64,000 bases of DNA from Cenococcum geophilum 1.58 (taxonomy: Eukaryota; Ascomycota; Dothideomycetes; Gloniales; Gloniaceae): positions 1,648,367 to 1,712,366 of the forward strand of contig KV748198.1 of assembly GCA_001692895.1 (NCBI GenBank). Direction: 5' to 3'. Of this stretch, positions 10,190 to 21,884 are shown piece by piece. The translations under genes and the position numbers were made by a program. Below the pieces are notes generated by a model. It did not search any database and was not told the DNA's origin. It saw nothing but the letters and a program-made list of their open reading frames with translations. The first letter of the stretch is position 1, and each line of letters starts with the position of its first letter.

Positions 10190-10635
10190 ATATTATATCT
10201 ATTTAGCTAAAGTAGGCCGTAAAGGATAGTCCTTGTGAAATTATTTTACTAGGGAAGGCGTATTAGTCTTAATTTGCTTATAAGGTTCCTAGGTTTATAT
10301 TTTATATTCTTTTTATTTAATAAAAAGTTTAAATTATTTAGACTATATTTTCTATTATATATTATTAATTAAGTTAATAAAGTAAAACCTATTACCGTTG
10401 TTAATAATTATAGGAGGTAGTAGTGGCACTTTATAAGTTATAGGTTTACCCTTTAAGGGTTATAGTAAGTATATATAAAACGTTAGATATATTTTTATTT
10501 TAGTTAGTAGTTTAAGCTTATAAGCGTATAGGCTTAGTTTCTTTTTAATTTAGTATAGGCCCGTAAACTTCTAGTCTAGTTTCTTTAAGGGTTATTAAGT
10601 TTTTAGGTTTTATATATTTAGGTAAACTATATTAC
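10190..10635 (-). pseudogene. G0 chromodomain and integrase C-terminal remnant
   Basis: The minus strand shows a chromodomain-like block at about 10200-10450 (a K-x-K-E-Y line, then a HKDYPLRP end) and, at about 10440-10600, the KKLD-x-KFTG-(P/L)-Y line typical of the GPY/F module at the end of Gypsy integrases. Chromodomains read methylated H3K9 and steer new copies to heterochromatin, which would fit a nest like this one. The integrase continues beyond the C-A insertion. Fossil. Confidence 0.65.
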
Positions 10636-10807
10636 TGTTGGTATGCTTTAACAACGTACAGAATACATATATCACAATGATATGTACTATGCGGTGTTGT
10701 AGATGGATGTTGTCTTTTCTACTCTAATATAGTGTTAATACATATACGCGTCTCGCGTAGATTACGTGCTCTATGCACGTGCTCTATGGAATAAATATCT
10801 CGCGACA
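10636..10807 (-). repeat. C-A left (3-prime) LTR
   Basis: Runs tgttggtatgc to tctcgcgaca on the plus strand. It contains a duplicated (c/t)acgtgctctatg unit at about 10763-10787 and one intact CACGTG (10776-10781). Confidence 0.9.
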
Positions 10808-10859
10808 CTGGAGCAACTCTAAAAAAGGAACCAAATCGTACTATTCCCGTTATTCGTAG

Positions 10860-12660
10860 TATATACGCACTTCTCTTCCCTTCCTTACCCTACCCTATGC
10901 CTTGTATACTAGTATTAAGTTGTATACTAGTATCGAGTCTCTAAAATGCTAGGAATTGGCTATATCCTGCTGTAGAATATTAGAGGCTCTAGTGTCAATT
11001 ATTACACCTATGAATTTTATGGAGGTATAGCGTAATATCGTATTATACGTAAACGGGTTTATATCGGTAGGGAATGCATCTATCGTAGTATTGGTGATTA
11101 TAACTGCATATCTATATACTGGTATTCCCTAGCAAGCAGTAATTAATTTGTTTATAAGAATGCGGTTTATACAGAAGTCTATATAGATCTTTATAATTAT
11201 AGCCGCCTTTTTGCTGTATCCAAATCCTTATTTAGGTCTTTACTCTATACTAGGCGCGGCTAGTTTAGGTAGTGTATATATATATAGCTACTGCGGTTAC
11301 TACAGCTGCTGTAGTTGCTGCTCTCTTAACCATAGCAATTGGTTATAATTAGAGGATTAAGGACCTGGTAACTGAGCTAGGGTAGGAAGGCTAGGTAAAG
11401 GATCGTCCTTTAAGGCTTACGGGCCTATTAGGTCATCGTCTTAAGGGTTAAGCTCCTCTTAATTAGTAGTAGTTATTATTTTTAAGATTTATGGGGTTAG
11501 GCAGGGTCTAATTAGTGTCTTAGCAAAAACCTTATTTTAATGTTCTAAACTCTTAGTTTAATTGGTCGGTTCGTCTTAATTTCCACTAGAATCTACCTAT
11601 TAACTTCCACTAATGTCTACTCGAGTCTCGTCCTCATCTAATGTTTTAATAATCTCTTCCTTTAACATCTTATTAAGCTCTTCTTTTAACGTCTTGTTAA
11701 GCTCTTCCTTTAGTATAACTACCCCCTTAGAACGTTCCGCAGAACCGTTCTACTATAGGGGATATTGCAATAAGGTATACTGCTATTAGCCAGGTTACTA
11801 AGGGTTATACTGCTGCTGGGTAGATTGCAGAGGTAGCTGCGGAGGTAGCTGCGGAGATTGCTGCTGTTAGGTAGGTTATAATAGGGTATATATTAGAGTC
11901 TATACGGGTGCGGGGGCAGCGTGTATAGGTGTAGAGGGATCGGTAGTTGGTAACGTAAAGGGGGGAGTGGTCGGTGTACCGGTTGGTTAGGTTACGATTA
12001 TATAGGGGGTTACTACAGAGGTTGCTGCGGAGGGTGTAGTTATATGGGGGGCAGTAGGGGCAGCGGGGGCAGCGATTGGAGTAGCTGGCAGTACAGCGAT
12101 TGGGACAACTAGTGGTTGGGTTGATTAATGGTATAGTAAAGGTCCTACTGGTGCTCTTCTAGATAGTAGTAGACTTGCGGTTTATCACTCCTCTAGGGTT
12201 CCGTATATCTTAAAATACTTAATACATCTTAACTTAATATCGGTACCAAACTTCTTCTTAAGTGCGTTCATCTTTTCTCTTATCTATTCCGTTTGGTTTT
12301 CTTCTTATACTATATCGTATAAGGACTAGGTAAGTATTTTACCTTATTTATAGTTAGCATTAACCTATACTCCTCTACTGTTTAAATAATCGCGTAGTTG
12401 CTAAAGCCAGTATAAGGGTATTTTTATAAAGATATCAACCGTAAAGTTCCCAAAATCTCCCTAGAACGATTCCTAGAGTAAAAAGTCTAGCTAGTTACGT
12501 ATTTCTATATATACGTATATCTTACATCATACGTAGTTAGTTAGCTTGTCCTTAGGGACTTCCGTTAGGTCTTCCTATTTAGCTGCTTCTTCCTCCTAGT
12601 CTTTCTCCCAGTCTTTCTCCTAGTCTTTCTCTATTCTTAACATCTTGTGTTTTATATATT
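10860..12660 (-). pseudogene. C-A gag and protease remnant
   Basis: Reading leftward from an ATG-like start near 12650: an acidic/lysine-rich N-terminus, a middle with repeated L-K-E-E-L-N-K heptads near 11650-11720, a Gln/Pro-rich segment near 11730-11880, and a retropepsin-like I-D-(S/T)-x-A-S block near 11000. The gag N-terminus and protease block match the corresponding parts of C-B at 15270 onward and 16850-17180. Fossil with several breaks. Confidence 0.6.
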
Positions 12661-12689
12661 ATTTAGGTAGGTAAGGGTAATTGTAGGGT

Positions 12690-12870
12690 AAAAGTAGGGG
12701 AGCGGTTAAGGAGGCCGTTAAGGAGGCCGTTAAGGAGGTCATTAAGGAGGCAGTTTAAGGAGGGCGTTTAAGGAGGCCGTTAAGTAGGGTAAGGTGTTTC
12801 AATTTATAAGGTAAAAGTAGGGGGACAGTTAAAGAGGTGGTTTAAGGAGGCGGTTCGAGGAGGCGGTTAA
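12690..12870. repeat. 12-bp tandem array in the C-A leader
   Basis: About eleven imperfect ggccgttaagga units in two clusters. The same leader position in C-B (15196-15232) holds only about three units. Confidence 0.75.
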
Positions 12871-13105
12871 GGGGTAGGGTATTCTGCGCAGTAGTCCTCT
12901 AAAATAGATAGAACGAGACGTCTAGAAGTTGTCGTGGATACTAGACAAGTACTTCTAGATAGTTTCTCTTCTTCTCTTTAACTAAAATAGGCTAATACAA
13001 AAGGTGGATAAGTACAACTATCTTCTAATCTACTACAAGGTAGACAGTATAACTGTCTTCTAAGCTATCTACGTATTTCCTAATCTGTGCGCGCTCACTG
13101 ATTAG

Positions 13106-13277
13106 TATTAGTATGCTTTAATAACGTGCAGAATATATATATTACAATGATATGTACTATACGGTGTTGTAGATAGATATTGTCTTTTTTACTCTAATGT
13201 AGTGTTAATACATATACGCGTCTCGCGTAGATCACGTGCTCTATGCACGTGCTCTATAGAATGAATATCTCGCGACA
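13106..13277 (-). repeat. C-A right (5-prime) LTR
   Basis: 172 bp. It carries two intact CACGTG boxes (13233-13238 and 13246-13251) within a 13-bp repeat. The leader that follows to the left matches that of C-B. Confidence 0.9.
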
Positions 13278-14692
13278 ATTACCTTTCTTAAAGTCCTATA
13301 TAGGAGCTTATTTTTTATTTATATGCTATTTTTATACCGTTTAAGCATATACTAATTTATTTTATAATAGTTCCGTTAACTGCTTTATTTAATTAGTAAA
13401 GTTATATATGTTAATTAGTTAAATCCTCTTAATTATAGGTCCTATTATATTAATTTTGAGTTATAGTTTAAATCTAAGTTAAGGGTCCTATCTGTAGATT
13501 GCGTAGAATAGCGTTATACCTATTAATTCGTTTCTTATATTATTTATAGTAAACTTAGCTAAAGGTAGCTACTTTTACTAGTTATTTTATAGGTAGGAAT
13601 AGTATATTTATAGGTATTATTCTATAATTACATTCGCAATTTTAGTTTAACCGTCTATTTCTAAATAAAATGTAGTTAAAAGTTATATTTATATACTTAA
13701 TCGCTTATATAGGGCTTACTAGAAGTCTAAAATAAACCAACTTCCGTAGTTAAATATTATTAAATTAGGAAGTCTATATAGCTTAAAGACGTACTTAATA
13801 AAATATTTAGCTACTAATATTATATTAATTAAGTCTATAGAAATTATATATTGCATTTTTATAAGACGGTTAATAACTACTATAATATTTATAAACCTAT
13901 TACTATTAGGTAGGTTAACTATAAAGTTAATTAAGATATCTTACTATCTTTATATTAGAATTGGTAACGGTTAAAGTACTCCTTACTTCTTTATATAAGA
14001 GGTCTTCCTGCATATATATATTCTATATACTTAAACGTATTTTTATATATAGTTATGCATTATAGGCTAGTAATATACTTATTAGATAATCTTATAGGTC
14101 CTTATATAGCTAAAATGCCCTACTATAGGGGAATTATATATAAATTTAAGTATCTTAAATTATAAGGGTTCGGAATTTAGGCTTACTATCTTCTATTAAT
14201 AGTATAACCGATTATTATAGATTTTATATTTAGTGAGTGTAATATCCTTATATTACCGTTTCCCTATTTAAATTGCTTTTATTATATCTACTATTTAGGG
14301 GTTATTCTTATATTTATACTCTATTAATTTATTAATTTTTATATCCTATTTATTAATTTCTAATTTATTTCTATTAACCTCTACGTTTAAAAATATAGGG
14401 CGTAATTTTTTTAAAGTATTTAGGGGCAGTAGAATTTATAATTAATTTATAATTTATTTGTTAGAGGCGTTTATAAATAAGTTCTATAATTATTATATTA
14501 ATAAGTTAGGCTTTTAATTAAGTTTACTAGATTAGTATATAATCTTAAAGTTAAATTATAAAAGGTATTTAGCCTAATAAATTTAGTATTATATTAATTG
14601 CTTTATAGTTATAAAGTACTATAGGTTTTTATAGTCCGTTAATACGCGTATTAGGAATAATAATTCTTCAAATTCTAAATGCTATTATTTAA
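13278..14692 (-). pseudogene. G0 integrase / RNase H remnant
   Basis: G0 sequence between the C-A and C-B insertions. Minus-strand readings resemble the integrase core (13300-14200), including lines similar to the late core region of Gypsy integrases near 13500-13660, passing into RNase H towards 14690. Very TA-rich and broken throughout. The duplication tttaa (14688-14692) marks the C-B insertion point. Confidence 0.6.
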
Positions 14693-14950
14693 TATAGCTA
14701 GAATATATTGCATTGCAATAGTGGACATATTATAAGGGAGGCTAAGGCGCTAGTGGTAAGCGAGCTAATGGCGATTTTCTATCCCGGGGATGGAAAATCC
14801 TAATTAGTTAACAAAAGCTATGGGAGGACATGTAATAAGCTTTATCCTTTATAACGCGTAGATCTTAGAGAATTAATATCTATTTATAACACCGTATAGT
14901 ACATATTATCGTAATATATATATTCTGCACGTTGTTAAAGCATACCAACA
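14693..14950 (+). repeat. C-B left (5-prime) LTR with palindromic core
   Basis: 258 bp, from tatagctagaatata to gcataccaaca. It holds the 27-bp palindromic core at 14773-14799. Its last 60 bp match the C-A LTR; the upstream part does not. Confidence 0.9.
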
Positions 14951-15259
14951 CTAATTAGTAAGCGCGTATAGATTAGGAAACACGTAGATAGCTTAGAAGA
15001 TAGTTATACTGTTTACCTTACAGCGGACTAGAAGATAGTTATACTTACCTATTTTTCCTATTAGCCTATTTTAGTTAAAGAGAAGAAGAGAAACTACCTA
15101 GAAGTACTTATTTGGTATCCACAACAACTACTAGATATCTTATTCTATCTATTTTAGAAGACTACTGCGTAAAACACCTTATCCTACTTAACCGCCTCCT
15201 TAACCGCCTCATTAACCGCCTACCTACCTTTACCCTACGAACACCCTTACCCTTACTTA

Positions 15260-16830
15260 CCTAAATAATATATAAAACATAAGATATTAGCAATAGAGAA
15301 AGACTAGGAGGAAGAAGCAGCTAAATAAAAAGATGGAATTAACCTAGCGGAAGCCTCTAAAGACGAACTAACCGACTACCTATAATATAAAATGTACGTA
15401 TATACGGAAATATACAATTAGCTAGACTTAACACTCTGGGAATTGTTCTAGGGAGATTTTAAGGACTTTACGGTTAATACCTTTACGTAAATCCCCTTAT
15501 ACTGGCTTTAGTAACTATATAATTACCTAAATATTAGAGGAGTATGGGTTAATATTAACCATAAACGAGGCAAAACACTCCTTTAGTCTCTATATAATAT
15601 AGCATAAGAAGAGAACCAAACTAAATAGAGTAGAGAGATAATTAAATTAGCTGATAATAAGTACGGACCGACGCTATCTAGATTAATTAAGGTATATATA
15701 ATAAAGGGTACTTTAAAAGAGCAATAATAAGCTAAAGCTACTGTAACCTAACTAACTAGTATACCGACTACCTCTACTTTTATATTAACTGCTACACCTT
15801 AACCTATAAATACCTCTACCTTTATACCATTTACACTATCTATTACGCCTTAACCTATAATAATAATATAGTAACTTTACGTATAACCTACGGACGAGGA
15901 GAACTACTCTGTTACTATAACTGGCTATAGTAAGGAAATTGCGAATGCAGCTAAGATATATATAGAGGAGTAGAAATATAGTGGTACAAACAAAAGTCTT
16001 AACTATAAATTAATAATATTCTACAATATCTGTAATTAAGTGGACGTACCCTAAGAAGCTTACCTTAAAGCATTCCCTACTATATTAAAAGGACTAGCTT
16101 TAAACTACTTTTATATAAACTAACTATCCCGCCTACCATTTGCTAAAGCTTATAAGCACGTTTAGAATTTCTTTAAAGGACTAGGATTTTAACGCAAGAA
16201 CCTAAATAAGTGGAATACCATTATACTTATAATAGTGATGGTAGGGAATATAGATAAGTCTATAAGCGAATGCCTCTAATTACTAATATATAGACTTTGT
16301 TAACTATAGCATAGCCTTAAACCTACCTTATAAACTATGGACTTCCTTTATAATAAAATTGTTACTTCTTGCCAGGGAATACTAGTATATAAATATACAG
16401 TCTCTAACCCACTAGATAACCTTAGATCCCTTATTAATAAACTTTAATTATCTATTATAGTATAGGAGAAAGAGTATATAAAGAAGATATAAGCTTTCTT
16501 TATAGACCGATAATTCTATAAAAGAGATAACAACTATGACTATAATAACTGTAGTAACCGCAGCAACCCCCTATAAAACCGTAACTAATAGAAACTACGT
16601 TGCTTTATATGTAATAAAGAAGGATGCCGCTTATAGAAATATACTAAAGAGGAGTAAGAAGAGTCTGGGACTAAGTTTAGGACTACTAATAGAGATAAGT
16701 TTGGCAAATTTAATAACCGATTTAAGAAATAACTTAATTAATATATTATGGATTATAAGGATAATAATATTAACTTAGAAGAAGAGCTTAAGGAAGCTTT
16801 TTAAGTACTAACTATTAACGCAAGTTATGA
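15260..16830 (+). pseudogene. C-B gag remnant with zinc knuckle
   Basis: Charged N-terminus at about 15270-15400 followed by the Copia-type gag middle domain. Near 16595-16670 a C-F-x-C-N-K-E-G-C block followed by a T-K-E-E line matches the CCHH/CCHC-like knuckle of fungal Copia Gag. The 12-bp leader array lies just upstream (15196-15232). Fossil. Confidence 0.65.
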
Positions 16831-16839
16831 GACAACCAA

Positions 16840-17270
16840 TAAGAACTTATAACTAGATATCGGTTACTTCTATACCTCCTTTAGCTAAGTAGAATAGCAT
16901 AAAGCAATTTCTATAGCTGCTACCCTAGCTAATAAAGCCTTTAGCCATTTAGTTACAACTATAGATAATATAGTACCAATTATAACCAACTAAGACCCCT
17001 TTACCTACAATGCAACTACATCTATATCCCGCTATACTGTAAACAACTTTATAGGTATAATAATTAATATAGGAGTATCTAAACAATCTATAGCAGGATA
17101 TAGCCAATTCTTAGTATTCTAGAGACTTAATACCAATATATAGCTTAATACTACTATATAAGGCATAGTTAATATATAGTTTGGCATTAAATCAACCTTA
17201 TTAATTGGATTAGCTAAAATAACCACCCTAATTGGTATAATCGAGTTTTATATCGTTAAGGTTAATACTC
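16840..17270 (+). pseudogene. C-B aspartic protease remnant
   Basis: A retropepsin-like block near 17060-17090 (I-I-N-x-G-V-S) follows Gag directly and precedes the integrase, as in Copia polyproteins. The same region is present in C-A. Fossil. Confidence 0.5.
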
Positions 17271-17329
17271 TATTTTTACTCTACTTAGCAGATATGGATT
17301 ACCTATAAGTGTACTTTAACAACCTAAAA

Positions 17330-18270
17330 AATATGCTGATTACCCCTTAGAGCGAAGTACCGGTCGTACGCTACTTTAGCCACCCTTTTCTACTTTAGAA
17401 TATATCCCTATATAATTACTTAACCAAGTTATTTAATTAAGACCCTTGCTACTTAACTAATATTAAATTAAGACGATTATATCGTCGCTTTAGCTACCCT
17501 TTAGTTAAACGTCTTATATAAATACTTAAACGCTTAGGGCATAATATTAATAGTAAGACCTTAGATTATCTTACACGCTACTGCCACTATTGTTAAAAAT
17601 ATAGAAAGTCGCCTAATAGATTTAGATTTACCTTATATAATAATATTAATGGCGTATCCCTTTTATATATTATTAATAAAGGAATACGATTTTAAGCTAG
17701 CAAATGGCTGTAAAATATTAGCGCCAAGCATATATGGGATATATTATAAATGTGCTGGATCAACATATACCTAGGACCCCCTAATATTATTATATATAAT
17801 ATAGGCAAGAACTTTATAAGCAAGGAATTTAAATAATATGCTATAATACTTAGAACAGCTATAAAAAGCGTGCCTGTTAAAGCCCACAATTTAGTTAGAA
17901 TGGTAGAACGCTATTATGGCCCTCTCCGTCGCATATACCATATTATTATTACGGAACTATTGGATATTAGTAAGGATATAGCTCTACAAATAGCGTTTAA
18001 AGCAATTAACGATTCCGTAGGCCCTAACGGTTTTATACCTACCTTACTAGTATTTGGAGCTTACCTACGCATAGTAAAATCCGATGCACTTAATCCTACA
18101 GTTATATAATAAGCAGTAGCTCTTAAAAAGGCTATAGAAGAAGTTAAGAAGCTTAGAGCTAAGCGCTAAGTGGTAAATACTTTAAACATACGTAACAGAT
18201 CTAAGACAACTGCGATTTATAACCTACTACTTAACTTACCCGTATTAGTATAGAGAGAAGGACCTATAGG
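17330..18270 (+). pseudogene. C-B integrase remnant
   Basis: The HHCC zinc-binding N-domain lies at about 17450-17600 (R-L-x-R-R-F-x-x-P, later Y-C-H-Y-C). The catalytic core follows from about 17640 and includes an open stretch of nearly 80 codons at 17870-18109 that reads as a clean late-core segment (MVERYYGPLRRIYHI...). The enzyme would have joined the cDNA to the target, giving the 5-bp duplication seen. Fossil. Confidence 0.75.
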
Positions 18271-18639
18271 CTAACCTAGTTACTAGTCTGGTCCGTATAA
18301 CCTACTTAGTATTAAAAATAAGACCTATACTATATAACTCCCCTACAGACCTATTAACTTCCACAGCACGGTTATAAAACTATATTTAGTAGACCCTGAG
18401 ATTATAGAGGATATATAGCTAGAAGATAATAAGAGCGAACTACCTCAAACTGAGCCTAGACCTCTACCTTAAACTAAGCTTAAACTCCTACCCTAAACTA
18501 AGCCTAGACCCCTACCTTAAACCGAACCTAGACCTTAACCTATTAAGCGTGGAAGAGGTAAATTACGTAAGTACCCTAATAAAGCTAATACCGTAAACAT
18601 TTTAATATATCTATAAGATAAGGATAATAATTAACTTAT

Positions 18640-19300
18640 AAATTCTAGTTAGTTCATAGCATTACGCCAGAAAGAGATTAAGGGATTACTTAAGAAAGGA
18701 GTTTTTAAACTGGTTAACCCTAAAGATATACTATAAAGTAATAGAGTATTTAACTCTAGATTTGTTAATAAGATTAAAAACTATAGTACTAATAAGGCCT
18801 TTAAGAAGTTGAGACTAGTTATATAGGCCTATAACGACCTAGAGAAAGACCTTATACTAACCCAATTACCTATAATCTAACGAGTTAGCCAACGCCTTAT
18901 TCTCTGCATTATAGCTATAACTTAAAACAACAGTATATATCTCTACCTATAAGATATTTTATAGGCCTATATACAATCAGCTATAAAACTAAATTAAGAC
19001 TTCTATATTAGAGCACCTCTTAAACTTAGTATAGCGCTTAGAGTCTTATAAGGTATAATTTTAAAGGTTATTAGACCTTTATACGGCATTCCTAAGGTAG
19101 GCAATTATTGGTTTAAGACTTACTATAACCACTATATTAAAGAACTAAATATGAGCTAATCCACTTATAACCCCTGCCTACTTTACCTTAATAACCTAAT
19201 AAACTTTAGAATAGTTGGTTTATAGACTAATAATACCCTCCTACTTACTAACTTAGCCTTTATAGCTTTAGAATAGGAGAAGATTAAAAAAGCTAAATTT
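18640..19300 (+). pseudogene. C-B reverse transcriptase remnant
   Basis: Copia RT blocks: a K-E-I-x-G-L-L-x-K-G-V-F line near 18670-18710, a K-x-R-L-V-x-Q-A-Y line near 18800, an S-x-Y-L-R-D-I-x-Q-A-Y-type line near 18935-18970, R-P-L-Y-G-I-P-x-A-G-N near 19070-19110 and a T-D-D-type site near 19225. Fossil, dense RIP-type damage. Confidence 0.8.
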
Positions 19301-20190
19301 CTAACTAAGAAATGCGAGTAACTTACACCGGAGTACCTAATTAAGTTTAATGGAGGCATTATTTAATAATAGGATTATATAATTACGCTTATATAAAAGC
19401 GCTAATGCTAGAACTTAACCCTTATTAATATTAAGGAAGCTGTTATAATAACCAGTTTTAAAGGCACTATTTATAAAGTACTTATACCTAAGAACTAATA
19501 TATCGCCTAACGAGCAAGAGAAGCTTATATTGCGTCCATATGCTAACCTAAAGCTTCTTTTAATTTATCCTACGCTGCCCAGGTAATTAACCCTAATAAA
19601 AAAGACGCAAAACTACTTAATAAGAGAATTTAGTAGCAAATTAAGAACTTAATAAGAGGCTTAAGCTTTGCTAGACTTAATATAAAGACACTTTAGCTAC
19701 TTATATTTACTAATTTCTTATTCGCAAATAATAAGGACCTTTTATTATAGATTAGATATATCCTAGTACTAGCAGACTTATTAAATAAGGCGAATATTAT
19801 CTACTAGTCCTTAGTTAAGTGTAAAAGAGTTACTAAAAGCGTACTAGCCTCCGAATTATACGCTATAGCCTATAGTTTTAACATTAGTGCTGCAATTAAG
19901 GCTATAGTTGAATTATAACTTAATATTAGCTTGCCGCTTATCCTTTACACTAATTTTAAGTTAGTTTATAAATGCCTTGTTAAACTAGGAACTATATAGG
20001 AGAAGAGACTTATAATTAATGTTATATACCTACGCCAGTTATATAAAAGACGCGAAATAGCTAAAGTTAAGTAGATTAACGGAGATAGTAACCTTATAAA
20101 CGCTATAACTAAAAGCAAACTATTATTAGCCCTTAAACGACTTATTAACACAAACTAAATTAAGTTAAGGATAGTAGAATAGGTAGAACG
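19300..20190 (+). pseudogene. C-B RT C-terminal part and RNase H remnant
   Basis: Includes a C-x-P-E/K-A-S-F-N-L-S-Y-A-A-Q line near 19545-19580, characteristic of fungal Copia RT-RH connections, then an F-(T/A)-N-S/N block near 19705, an S-V-L-A-S-E-L-Y-A line near 19840 and the final D/N-S-K-S/L block near 19950. Fossil. Confidence 0.72.
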
Positions 20191-20196
20191 TACTAC

Positions 20197-20357
20197 GTTA
20201 GCGACTTAGTTAATTAAGATATAAGTACGGCAAAGAGGATATATATAAGCTTAAGAGGACAAGTGTACCGCTTAAAGTTATATACAATCTCCGCGTTACG
20301 TAACCGCAATCTACGGCAATTTACGGCAATCTGTAGCAATTTACCTATACCTATAAT
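20197..20357 (-). repeat. degenerate solo LTR of the G1/G2 superfamily
   Basis: The first 40 bp (gttagcgacttagttaatt onward) match the LTR start of G1 and G2, and a later stretch (ttatatacaatctccgcgttacgtaacc) resembles their middle. The 5-mer actac borders it on both sides (20192-20196 and 20358-20362). Length and outer bases are imperfect, so the exact ends are uncertain. Confidence 0.5.
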
Positions 20358-20559
20358 ACTACCTAGTACAAGCGAACGGCCACAGCACTGCTTGAGAAGG
20401 AATCCAATATTCCCCCCCTACAGTTACATATTAAAGCCGCTACAATGTAAAGGACGCAAAATAAACGCAACTCTAATGTTATAAAGTACATTAAGACACG
20501 CCTAAGTAAACTATAGAGGGACCCTAGGGTGCCCCGTAGGAGAATAAACCAACAACCCC

Positions 20560-21190
20560 AAAGTAGGGAAGAGATATTAGAGAAATAGGTAAAGAAAGCA
20601 GAAGAAGAATAGTGCCGCTTTAGGGCCCAGGCCTATATAGAGGAGGAAGGGAGACGCGCAAGAGGTCAGTAAAGATAATAGTAAGACAGAGAAAGGAGCT
20701 AAAGTAGAATATATAAGAACGCTAGGAAACCATCTACCGTAATATAATACTGGTTGGACCAACGCTAAAGAGGCGAATGGGAGTTAAAGGTATAGAGGCT
20801 GACTTAGGTAAGACAAACCCAAGCTATAGCATGGTTAACGCCATGGGGGTAAATACCTAAGGGCTCCGAGAAGGCCTAATAAAGGCAGAAAATATAATAG
20901 CAACACTCTTAAGAACAGGAATAATAGAACCAAAAGATTGGCTTTACTGGGTGGGTGTTCTAGTAGGTAGCCCGAGATACGAATGTGGCTAGCTAAAACA
21001 GATACTAAAACACGTAATACTACTATGCCCCCTACACACCAATTAAGAAACAATACTCTTAGCAGCTAGCACAGAGAACTATAATATACTGCTCTTAACA
21101 TAAAAAGGCCTTAAGGCGGTCACCCAGTGGCTTATTAGTTAAAATGTGCTAAATCAGTTCTAGGTTGTAAGGGAAATGGTAATAAAAGGC
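20560..21190 (+). pseudogene. Tad-like LINE, C-terminal fragment
   Basis: Plus-strand reading at about 20860-21180 shows LRTG followed by a LKDWL-like line, then a C-G-W-like turn, L-K-H-V-I-L-L-C-P-L-H-T, and K-G-L-K-A-V-T-Q-W-L-I near 21110-21140. This is the zinc-knuckle-like end of ORF2 in fungal Tad-clade LINEs. It is clearly less RIP-mutated than the Copia around it. No upstream RT is present, so it is a 5-prime-truncated insertion or captured 3-prime end; I could not identify a poly-A tail or target duplication. Confidence 0.55.
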
Positions 21191-21626
21191 AAGGGGGCAA
21201 GCAGCAGGTGCCCCCTAGTAACTCTACAGTAGTAGAGTAATAGTTTATAATACTAGCGCGTCCGTAGGCTTATTACGGCAGCAGTAGTTCCTAAGGAGGT
21301 CAAATAGTAAGGTAGTAGAGCACTATAGGCGACTTGTAGGCGCTAAGTAGGCGAGTCCTAAAAGGCGGGGAGATGGATCACGGGGTTTTCTCATTTTTCT
21401 TAAATAGAGTTTTCTCCCCACATGTAAATAAGGAGTAGTCCGCGTGGGCCTAATAGGGATCCAAATCGGACGTTAAGTAATGAATTATTATTAATACTAC
21501 CTAGTACTATTACGACCTGTGCCGTAATAGTAAGGAAGGAAGAAAGGAAGGAGAAGTGTATATATGGATTTTTGAACTACATAGTTATAAAATACTAGTT
21601 CCTCGCATTTTCTAAAGTACCCCTAG
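21191..21626. other. non-coding: probable LINE 3-prime region then end of C-B interior
   Basis: GC-richer, little-mutated DNA without an ORF. It contains a gccccctagtaactc line, a purine-rich (ggaa)n-like stretch at about 21529-21555 and ends next to the C-B right LTR. No clear polypurine tract precedes that LTR. Confidence 0.35.
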
Positions 21627-21884
21627 TATAGCTAGAATATATTGCATTGCAATAGTGGATATATTATAAGGGAGGCTAAGGCGCTAGTAGCAAGTAAGCT
21701 AATGGCGATTTTCTATCCTAGGGATGGAAAATCCTAATTAGTCAATAGAAGCTACGGGAGGACACGTAATAAGCTTCATCCTTTATAACGCGTAGATCTT
21801 AGAGAATTAATATCTATTTATAACACCGTATAGTATATATTATTGTAATATATATATTCTATACGTTGTTAAAGTATACTAATA
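21627..21884 (+). repeat. C-B right (3-prime) LTR with palindromic core
   Basis: 258 bp, the same length as the left LTR. The 27-bp core lies at 21707-21733. Differences from the left LTR are nearly all transitions. Confidence 0.9.

Larger units (their letters stand above)
10636..13277 (-). mobile_element. Copia C-A, short gag-protease-only element
   Basis: 172-bp LTRs at 10636-10807 and 13106-13277 and the duplication attac at 10631-10635 and 13278-13282 define a 2,642-bp minus-strand element inside G0. From its 5-prime end (right) it has a leader, a 12-bp tandem array, a gag remnant and a protease-like remnant; it has no integrase, RT or RNase H, so it must have depended on another copy. 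Leader, gag and protease match Copia C-B, and the LTR shares only its end region with C-B. Mutation load is lower than in G0. Confidence 0.88.
14693..21884 (+). mobile_element. Copia C-B, full-length Ty1/Copia element (fossil)
   Basis: LTRs of exactly 258 bp at 14693-14950 and 21627-21884 and the duplication tttaa at 14688-14692 and 21885-21889 define a 7.2-kb plus-strand element inside G0. Domain order gag, protease, integrase, RT, RNase H, with integrase before RT, is diagnostic for Copia. About 1.4 kb between RNase H and the right LTR is extra: a solo-LTR-like piece (20197-20357) and a LINE 3-prime fragment. Broken many times, chiefly by RIP-type changes, but several stretches of 60-80 codons remain open. 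Confidence 0.9.

Noticed and set aside
17870-18109. 79-codon open stretch that could pass for a small gene
   Set aside because: It is a fossil piece of the C-B integrase, in frame with and flanked by other integrase sequence.
20835-21053. Hydrophobic minus-strand open stretch
   Set aside because: Antisense of the LINE C-terminal fragment, which explains the same bases better.
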